The translations under genes were made by a program, and so were the position numbers. Below the pieces are notes generated by a model. That model saw only the letters and a program-made list of their open reading frames with translations, was not told the origin of the DNA and made no database searches. From the NCBI GenBank assembly GCA_022750355.1, contig JAKIVW010000051.1, forward strand, positions 1-11,424: 11,424 nt of DNA, given 5' to 3'. This DNA comes from Thermoplasmata archaeon. Lineage in GTDB: Archaea; Thermoplasmatota; Thermoplasmata; Lutacidiplasmatales; UBA184. How positions within the stretch are numbered: the stretch's first letter is position 1; every line of letters starts with the position of its first letter. This document shows, piece after piece, positions 6,324 through 11,424 of the stretch.

Positions 6324-7720
6324 CCGAACCCCCGCCCCCGCCGGCCCCGATGGACGGGGAAGTGATCCGCAAGGTCGTCCGGGAGACGAACTATGTCACC
6401 TGGCGGCGACAGGCCGGCTGGAATCCCCTCGTGGTGACCCGAGCCGAAGGGTCGACGTTTTGGGACGACAAGGGAAACGGATACCTCGATTTCTCTTCGC
6501 AGTTGATGGCCACGAACCTGGGCCATTCCAATCCGGCCGTCGTCGCCGCCATCGCGGCGCAAGCGGCGCAGCTCGCCTACGCCGCCCCTGGTTTCGCGAC
6601 CGAGGTCCGCGCCCGCCTCAGTTCCGCGTTGCTAGAGGTGCTGCCGACAGGACTCTCCCGCTTCTTTTTCAGCACCTCCGGAACCGAAGCCAACGAGGCC
6701 GCGCTCAAGATCGCCCGCGTTGCGACCGGGCGCTCCAAGGTGATCTCCCGGTACCGGTCGTATCACGGGGCGACCGCGGCCTCGATCTCGGTGACGGGAG
6801 ACCCGCGCCGCCGTCCCATCGAGCGCCTCCAAAAGGTGCCCGGGACGGTCTTTGCCCCGGACTGTTACTGCTACCGCTGCCCGTTCGAGCTGACGTACCC
6901 CGATTGTGGGGTGGCGTGCGCGGAGTACGTCGACTACCAGATCGAGCGGGAGGGGGACGTCGCCGCGATGATCCTCGAGCCGGTCGTCGGAACGAATGGT
7001 GTGATCGTGCCCGTCCCCGAGTATCTCCCCATGATCCGGAAGATCACGAAGAAGCACGACATCGTGCTGATCGCCGACGAGGTCATGACCGGCTGGGGCC
7101 GGGTCGGCGAGTGGTTCGGCGTCGACCACTGGAACGTCGTGCCCGACATCCTGACCACGGCGAAGGGGATCACCGGGGCGGCCATCCCCCTCGGGCTGAC
7201 CGCGACGTCGGCCGCGCTCCACGACACGTTCGCGGAGACGTACTTTCCCCACGGTCACACGTACGAGGCCCATCCGCTGACCCTCGCCCCGGCGGTCGCG
7301 GCGATCGACGAGTACCGGCGCCTCGACCTCATCACGAAGTCTCGGCGCGACGGAGAGTACCTCCTCGCCCGACTCACCGAGATCCAGCAACGGCATCCGT
7401 CGGTCGGGGAGGTCCGGGGTCTGGGTCTGTTCGCGGCGGTCGAGCTGGTTCTGGATCGGAAGACCCGGGCGCCGTTCAACACGGACGGGGACAAGCTGGC
7501 CGGTCGCCCGATGGTGGCCGAGAAGGTCGCTGCCGCCATGATGAAGGAAGGCGTCTACTGCGTCGCCTGGATCTCCCACCTCGTGGTGGCTCCTCCCCTC
7601 ATCGTCACGCGGGAGGAACTCGACCGCGGTCTCGAGGTGCTGGATCGCGCCCTCAACGTCGCGGACGGCGAACTACCGCCGGCCGCGCGCGGCTCCCGGG
7701 ATGTCCCCCTCAACAGCTAG
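6320..7720 (+). CDS. Class-III PLP aminotransferase, taurine/beta-alanine/diamine:pyruvate type
   Basis: A 466-residue class-III aminotransferase, starting at the ATG that overlaps the amidohydrolase stop. The frame stays open upstream to 5450, but that part lies inside the amidohydrolase gene in another frame and has Arg/Pro/Gly-rich non-protein composition. Visible parts: FFFSTSGTEANEAALK at 115-130, which contacts PLP phosphate; SRYRSYHGATAASISVTGD at 143-161; Asp253 in ADEVMTGWGR; and Lys282 in TTAKGITGAAIPLG. The SYHGAT block and the cysteine-bearing CYRCPF...YPDCGVAC stretch are like taurine-pyruvate and related omega-amino acid:pyruvate aminotransferases, and differ from the neighbouring minus-strand enzyme. 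Candidate substrates are taurine, beta-alanine, GABA or a diamine such as putrescine. Beta-alanine would give malonate semialdehyde, which the MmsA-type enzyme at the right end could convert to acetyl-CoA. The last 11 bases overlap the convergent gene. The product is cytoplasmic, with no signal peptide. Confidence 0.88.
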   Translation: MTEPPPPPAPMDGEVIRKVVRETNYVTWRRQAGWNPLVVTRAEGSTFWDDKGNGYLDFSSQLMATNLGHSNPAVVAAIAAQAAQLAYAAPGFATEVRARLSSALLEVLPTGLSRFFFSTSGTEANEAALKIARVATGRSKVISRYRSYHGATAASISVTGDPRRRPIERLQKVPGTVFAPDCYCYRCPFELTYPDCGVACAEYVDYQIEREGDVAAMILEPVVGTNGVIVPVPEYLPMIRKITKKHDIVLIADEVMTGWGRVGEWFGVDHWNVVPDILTTAKGITGAAIPLGLTATSAALHDTFAETYFPHGHTYEAHPLTLAPAVAAIDEYRRLDLITKSRRDGEYLLARLTEIQQRHPSVGEVRGLGLFAAVELVLDRKTRAPFNTDGDKLAGRPMVAEKVAAAMMKEGVYCVAWISHLVVAPPLIVTREELDRGLEVLDRALNVADGELPPAARGSRDVPLNS

Positions 7721-8591
7721 CTTGGTCGTTCGAGGAACCCAGGTACGGGAGGCCTGTCGCGGCGTCTACGTCCGTCACATAGTAAGTACCGTTCTGCGTG
7801 TCCCCGTACGCCGCAAACGCTGGGGGGAATGGTGCGCAGGTGGTCACGGTAGCGAACCACCACCACTGACCCTGGTCGGGGGAGCCGGGGGGGCCCATCC
7901 CCATCTGAACACTGAAGCTTGCGTTGGCGCGAGAGTGATCCCCCAAGAATGCGTTGTTGTAGGCAACGGCGGTGGCCATCACGGCGGGGCTATCGACCAA
8001 GCCGGCCGTGGGCAGGCCGTCGTTCGCAGTCCCCCCAACCGGACCGCACGTGGGAATCCAAGTGGCCCACGCCATGGCCGTCCCGTTGACTACGACGACG
8101 GCCAACACGAGGTCGGTCCCGTTCGTGTACTCGAAGAGCCACCACGGGGAAAGACCCGCCGCCAGTGAGCCGCCGTAGGGGGGGACGCTCGGACGCGCCG
8201 AGGTGAGGAAGTGGAGGGCGGAAGGTAGGCACATTTGCGGGTAGAGGGCCGAAGCCCAATTCGCGTCCCCGCGGGCTTCCTCCCCGAAGGCATAGAACGC
8301 CCACCACGACCCGCCGGGTATCCCGGTAGCGACCTGGTCGGCGAGCGGGCGCGCCTGAGAGAAGGAGAGGGAGAGGGCCGGAGCAGGAACCGTCGCGGGG
8401 TGGGTGGCCAACTGGACACTGGCCAGCAGAGCTAGAAGGACAATCACGACGACCCCGATGGCCGCGAAGGTCACCTCGGGGAGTCCACGGTTCCGGTGCG
8501 GTCGGTCTCCAAACCGGGAGATCGAACTCGAGGGGGGATCCGAGCCCGTCGTACGTACCGGAGGGGCCGCGGGCGGAGAGTTCGATGTCAT
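7710..8591 (-). CDS. Unrecognised membrane-anchored extracellular protein
   Basis: I do not recognise this 293-residue protein. From ATG 8589-8591 it has about 38 polar Pro/Ser/Arg-rich residues. One hydrophobic helix follows (about 40-62), then about 230 residues that should lie outside the cell. The sequence entering the helix is RNRGLPEVTFAAIGVVVIVLL, which loosely resembles an archaeal class-III (pilin-type) signal, but Pro in place of the usual small or aliphatic residue makes processing doubtful. The outer part has three similar Trp-rich strands (GGSWWAFYAFGE, SPWWLFEYTNGT, GQWWWFATVTTC), four N-x-S/T sequons and four cysteines that could pair. The frame extends to GTG 8684, adding 31 residues, but ATG 8591 keeps a normal short cytoplasmic tail and sits after an AT-rich block at 8626-8635. 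Its end overlaps the convergent aminotransferase by 11 bases. The composition and helix make it a real gene; its function is open. Confidence 0.7.
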   Translation of the reverse strand: MTSNSPPAAPPVRTTGSDPPSSSISRFGDRPHRNRGLPEVTFAAIGVVVIVLLALLASVQLATHPATVPAPALSLSFSQARPLADQVATGIPGGSWWAFYAFGEEARGDANWASALYPQMCLPSALHFLTSARPSVPPYGGSLAAGLSPWWLFEYTNGTDLVLAVVVVNGTAMAWATWIPTCGPVGGTANDGLPTAGLVDSPAVMATAVAYNNAFLGDHSRANASFSVQMGMGPPGSPDQGQWWWFATVTTCAPFPPAFAAYGDTQNGTYYVTDVDAATGLPYLGSSNDQASC

Positions 8592-9062
8592 TCGATATCC
8601 CTGCGAAACCGACCCCTTCTTCGCGGATATCTTTTCCGAGAAGATGGATTCTGCCGCCGCGCTCGGCCGGTCGGCCCTGCTCACGATTCACGACTCGCCA
8701 TCCAAGAAATTCGGATTGAGACGTTTCCCGGCGAGCGCCGCCACGCCGAAAACCAGCCGGAGGAGAGCGCGCTCGTTCATCGATCGATCGAGAGCGCCGA
8801 CAATTTCGGGGCGCCTCGGTCATGGGACAGGGACCCTTCCGTGCGAGCCATCCGGGGCACGACCCACCCACGCGTTGGCACGTTCAGATGGGGCCGTACT
8901 CGAGAGGACCGCCCCATCTCTCCTAGCCGTTCGGGTTGCGAAGTGGGCCTCCCGGGCCCCCGACGCAGCTCGTGTGATGATGTGACCTCGGGGACGACGG
9001 GGAGGGAATCTCTCGCGAGCGCGAATGCGATACTCTGTCCGTACGTAGCGGTGCCTTAAGAG
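8592..9062. other. Gene-free intergenic stretch upstream of arsM and of the membrane-anchored protein
   Basis: About 470 bases with no convincing gene. Frames crossing it on both strands are Arg/Ser/Pro-rich with no domain, anchor or clear start, and I see no tRNA or rRNA shape. Two GATATC hexamers lie at 8594-8599 and 8626-8631. On the minus strand the second is part of AAAAGATATC (8635 down to 8626), a candidate TATA element about 40 bases before ATG 8591. The right part (8700-9050) is GC-rich and unremarkable. It could hold regulatory leader sequence or the remains of a lost gene; nothing decides this. Confidence 0.5.
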
Positions 9063-9081
9063 CACTTCAACTATTGAAGTG
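9051..9081 (+). promoter_or_regulatory. arsM promoter with an ArsR-type operator
   Basis: CACTTCAACTATTGAAGTG at 9063-9081 is a perfect inverted repeat of two 8-base arms (CACTTCAA and TTGAAGTG) around CTA, ending 16 bases before the arsM start. TTCAA/TTGAA half-sites are common in operators of ArsR/SmtB-family metalloid repressors. Just upstream, CTTAAG at 9055-9060 is the best TATA-like stretch; transcription starting about 25 bases later would place the operator between TATA box and start site, where a bound repressor would block initiation. The repeat is seen directly; ArsR control is inferred from its form and from the arsenic genes that follow. No arsR gene lies in the window. Confidence 0.6.
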
Positions 9082-9097
9082 ATGAGGCCAACGTAGC

Positions 9098-9922
9098 ATG
9101 TCGAAAAATCAGACGACTAAAATCTCGAACGAGAATACGAGAACCCAGGTGCGCGAGCGATACGGGGAGATTGCCTCTGGCGATAGTCGCGGCCGTTCCA
9201 CTACGGGGAACTCCTCCTGCTGCGGCGGGAGCACTTCATCGTCCTGCTGCAACGACTCTACCGCTGCGGTCGAGCTCGGCTACACTCCGGACCAACTGGC
9301 GGACCTCCCCCAGGGGGCCAACCTCGGTTTGGGATGTGGCAATCCCACGGCTCTTCTCGGTCTCCGTACCGGCCAGACCGTTCTCGATCTAGGAAGCGGG
9401 GCCGGCATCGACAGCTTCCTGGCCGCGAAGAAGGTGGGCCGGAAGGGCTCGGTGATCGGCGTTGACATGACGACGGAGATGTTGGCCAAGGCGCGGGAGA
9501 ATGCCCGGAAGGGCCACTACAAGAACGTCGACTTTCGTCTCGGTGAGATCGAGCACCTTCCGGTCGCCGACGCTTCGGTGGACGTCGTCATCTCGAATTG
9601 CGTGATCAATCTGGCGCCCGACAAGGAGACGGTCTATCGAGAAGCGTTCCGGGTGCTTCGGCCGGGCGGTCAACTCGCGATTTCCGATGTCGTCGCCGTC
9701 CGTCCGATCACCGCCAAGGAGCGCGTCGACCCGGGTCTGTGGTCGTCGTGCTCCTCGGGGGCCCTCGAGACCAAGACGGTGAAGCGGCTTCTCGGGCGCG
9801 CTGGCTTCACTGACGTGAAGTTGACTTTGAGGACCCCGGAACAACCTCCGGGGACCTTCACGGGGCAGGCGACCCTCGGAGTGGTCTCAGCGGACATCCG
9901 GGCTCGTAAGCCGACGAAGTGA
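9098..9922 (+). CDS. arsM: Arsenite S-adenosylmethionine methyltransferase
   Basis: A complete 274-residue ArsM, which transfers methyl groups from S-adenosylmethionine to arsenite to give methylated arsenicals, a cytoplasmic detoxification step. The SAM-binding motif I is VLDLGSGAGID at 95-105, followed by VIGVDMTTEML (119-129), typical of the family. The arsenic-binding cysteines are present: Cys80 in LGCGNP, Cys168 in SNCVINLAPDK and Cys218 in WSSCSSGAL. An N-terminal segment at 38-52 has two Cys-Cys pairs (SSCCGG and SSCCND), as in many microbial ArsM proteins. Length is normal. ATG 9098 is chosen because the family-like RERYGEIASG begins about 20 residues in. The first 50 bases are clearly more AT-rich than the rest of the window. 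An ArsR-type inverted repeat lies just upstream, and arsC follows after 5 bases, so the two are probably one arsenic-induced transcript. Confidence 0.95.
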   Translation: MSKNQTTKISNENTRTQVRERYGEIASGDSRGRSTTGNSSCCGGSTSSSCCNDSTAAVELGYTPDQLADLPQGANLGLGCGNPTALLGLRTGQTVLDLGSGAGIDSFLAAKKVGRKGSVIGVDMTTEMLAKARENARKGHYKNVDFRLGEIEHLPVADASVDVVISNCVINLAPDKETVYREAFRVLRPGGQLAISDVVAVRPITAKERVDPGLWSSCSSGALETKTVKRLLGRAGFTDVKLTLRTPEQPPGTFTGQATLGVVSADIRARKPTK

Positions 9923-9927
9923 ATCCG

Positions 9928-10368
9928 ATGTCGGACAAGGTCGTGCTCTTCATCTGCGTCGAAAACGCTTGTCGCTCATTGATGGCCGAGGCGGTCTTCA
10001 ACGCGAACCCCCCGCCCGGATGGCGGGCCGTCTCGGCAGGGACCAGCCCGGCGGCCGAAGCCAATCCTCGGACGAAAGGGATGCTTGAGGAGTTGGGGCT
10101 CTCCCTTCCCGACCATCCTCCTCAAGCTCTCTCGAACGAGACGATGGACACGGCAGAAGTGCGGGTGACAATGGGCTGTCTGGACGACGCGAACTGTCCT
10201 GCCCATCTTAAGGCGCTCGAGCTCCGGGACTGGATCTTGCCGGATCCGACCAAACTGGACGACGCGGGGTTTCGCAAGGTTCGCGACCAGATTGTGGCGA
10301 ACGCCCGCGGACTTCGGATCGAGCTCGTGCTCGCGGATCGACGCCTGGCCGACCGGAATCGACCGTGA
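9928..10368 (+). CDS. arsC: Arsenate reductase, thioredoxin-coupled / LMW phosphatase family
   Basis: A complete 146-residue protein of the low-molecular-weight tyrosine phosphatase fold. Numbered from ATG 9928, the phosphate or arsenate loop is CVENACRS with Cys10 and Arg16 (C-x5-R-S), and the general acid is Asp106 in LPDP. It also has Cys84 in VTMGC and Cys90 in ANCP, the positions of the resolving cysteine pair of thioredoxin-coupled ArsC (Cys10, Cys82 and Cys89 in the Staphylococcus enzyme). This argues for arsenate reductase over a plain phosphatase, which lacks that pair. It would reduce arsenate to arsenite, the substrate of ArsM. Cys15 inside the loop is also seen in LMW phosphatases (CxGNICRS type), so a phosphatase role is not fully excluded. 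GTG 9919, overlapping the arsM stop, is an alternative start adding three residues; ATG 9928 puts the catalytic cysteine at the usual place. Confidence 0.88.
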   Translation: MSDKVVLFICVENACRSLMAEAVFNANPPPGWRAVSAGTSPAAEANPRTKGMLEELGLSLPDHPPQALSNETMDTAEVRVTMGCLDDANCPAHLKALELRDWILPDPTKLDDAGFRKVRDQIVANARGLRIELVLADRRLADRNRP

Positions 10369-10392
10369 GCACTCGGGTCGTGCAGGGACGGG

Positions 10393-10406
10393 CCGAGGCC
10401 CCTCGG
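10393..10406. terminator. GC hairpin between the convergent arsC and mmsA genes
   Basis: CCGAGG-CC-CCTCGG is a perfect inverted repeat in the 43-base gap between arsC and the convergent dehydrogenase. With the innermost pair open it forms a 5-bp stem and a 4-base loop. No T-run follows on either strand, so function as a terminator is only suggested by its place between two converging genes. Confidence 0.3.
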
Positions 10407-10411
10407 TCGGG

Positions 10412-11424
10412 CTAGAACCACCGAGTCGTGACAACCTTCTTGCGCGTGTAGAACTCCACCGCGTCCCGTCCGGTCGCGTGAAGGTCGCCGAAGAACGAGC
10501 CCTTCCACCCGGCGAAGGGGAAGTACGCGGCCGGGGCCGGGACCCCGATGTTCACGCCGAGCATTCCCGCCTCGATCCCGTGGACGAACTCCCTGGCGGC
10601 GGCCCCGTCCCGGGTGAAGATCGCGGCCGCGTTCCCGAATCGGGAGCGATTCGCGATCTGGATCGCTTCCGTCAGCGAGGGGGCTCGGACGACGCAGAGC
10701 ACGGGCCCGAAGATCTCCTCCTGGGCGATCGCCATCTCCGGCAGCACCCGGTCGAAGAGGATGGGGGCGACGTAGTACCCTTCGGAACCCGCCGGGGCTG
10801 AGCCGCGCGCGACAACCGTCGCCCCGGCCGACTCGCCCTCCCGGATCCAGCGCAGCACGCGGTCCCGGTGGTCCGCGCGGATGACGGGGCCGACGTCCGT
10901 CTCCGCGTCCAGGCTCGGACCCACCGTCAGCGAACGCACCGCCTCGGAGAGCTGCTCCACCAGTCGGTCCGCCCCCGGCTCAATGGCGAGGACCACGCTG
11001 CCGGCGAGACACCGCTCCCCGGACTGACCGCGGGAACCGAGCGCTCGAGGTTCGCGTCCGGCATGACCAGCAGATGGTTCTTGGCTCCGGCCAGCGCTTG
11101 CACCCGCTTCCCGTGCGCCGCCGCCGTGGTGTACACGTGGCGCGCGGTCGGGGCCGAACCGACGAACGAGACTGCGTCGACCCCGGGGTGCGTGAGGAGC
11201 GCGTCCACTGCGGCCGAATCGCCGTGGACCAGATTGAACGTGCCGGGAGGAAACCCCGCCTCGGAGATGAGTCGCGCCAGGGCGACGGCCGTGAGCGGCA
11301 CCCGTTCGGACGGCTTGAGGATGAAGGAGTTGCCGCAGACCAGGGCGAGCGGCGCCATCCAGAGCGGGATCATGATCGGGAAGTTGAACGGCGTGATCCC
11401 CACCACCACACCCACAGCCTGACG
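10412..11424 (-). pseudogene. mmsA: Methylmalonate/malonate-semialdehyde dehydrogenase (CoA-acylating), frameshifted and partial
   Basis: The minus strand holds most of an MmsA/IolA-type enzyme in two frames; the N-terminus lies beyond the right edge. The upstream part (11424 to about 11030) reads RQAVGVVVGITPFNFP with the oxyanion Asn, then GNSFILKPSERVPL and LAGAKNHLLVMPDANLE. The GAKNH signature, with Asn where other ALDHs have the Glu base, marks the CoA-acylating family, which converts (methyl)malonate semialdehyde to propionyl- or acetyl-CoA and CO2. That frame soon loses homology and stops at 10927. The downstream part, in another frame from about 11029 to the TAG at 10412, carries GQSGERCLAG with the catalytic Cys (codon 11009-11011), QEEIFGPVL, GVPAPAAYFPFAGWKGSFFG and the closing FYTRKKVVTTRWF. 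About six conserved residues between SVPA and GQSGERC are missing, consistent with loss of about 19 bases. It is either a disabled gene or an assembly error; family identity is secure. Confidence 0.8.

Noticed and set aside
8776..8791. Short ATCGATCGATCGA run as a possible repeat element
   Set aside because: Only about three tandem copies of a 4-base unit, with no second occurrence or flanking structure.
8404..9065. Open frames on both strands across the gap before arsM
   Set aside because: Arg/Ser/Ala-rich composition, no motif or ribosome site, and partial overlap with the membrane-anchored gene; probably chance frames.
10927..11031. Reading the two mmsA frames as a programmed frameshift
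   Set aside because: No slippery sequence is visible, and about six conserved residues are missing at the break, which a one-base shift during translation would not restore.
1..11424. CRISPR array, insertion sequence, tRNA or phage genes
   Set aside because: I found no spaced direct repeats, transposase or integrase motifs, tRNA-like sequence or structural phage proteins on either strand.

Overview
The window is GC-rich (about 65% by eye) and densely coded, with intergenic gaps mostly under 150 bases. Several traits suggest an archaeon. The extracellular proteins are anchored by an N-terminal membrane segment instead of a lipobox and carry many N-glycosylation sequons. The first class-III aminotransferase has the N-terminal form I associate with archaeal (Pyrococcus-type) omega-aminotransferases. 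Ribosome binding sites are weak and several genes could be leaderless. A high-GC member of the Thermoplasmatota is my best guess, but there is no rRNA or marker gene here to prove it.

Layout, left to right. (1) The 5' part of a membrane-anchored solute-binding protein of the peptide family on the minus strand (1-727). (2) Two tandem NAD(P)-dependent aldehyde dehydrogenases on the plus strand (871-2364 and 2374-3861), divergent from it. (3) A convergent class-III aminotransferase on the minus strand (3868-5379). (4) A divergent plus-strand pair: a TIM-barrel amidohydrolase (5442-6323) whose stop overlaps the start of a second class-III aminotransferase (6320-7720). (5) An unrecognised membrane-anchored secreted protein on the minus strand (7710-8591), overlapping the end of the aminotransferase. 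(6) A gene-free stretch of about 500 bases ending in a perfect inverted repeat, followed by an arsenic pair, arsM (9098-9922) and arsC (9928-10368). (7) On the minus strand and running off the window, a CoA-acylating methylmalonate/malonate-semialdehyde dehydrogenase gene (10412-11424) that is frameshifted in front of its catalytic cysteine.

How the genes may fit together. Two omega-aminotransferases, a gamma-aminobutyraldehyde-type dehydrogenase, a second semialdehyde-type dehydrogenase and an MmsA-type dehydrogenase form a plausible toolkit for polyamines or omega-amino acids. One route would be diamine to aminoaldehyde to omega-amino acid to semialdehyde to succinate; another would be beta-alanine to malonate semialdehyde to acetyl-CoA. 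The substrate-binding protein could bring in peptides or amines. This pathway is inferred from family membership and clustering; substrates cannot be read from the sequence. The arsenic pair is a separate unit: ArsC would reduce arsenate to arsenite and ArsM would methylate it, under a probable ArsR-type operator. No arsR or arsenite efflux gene lies in the window.
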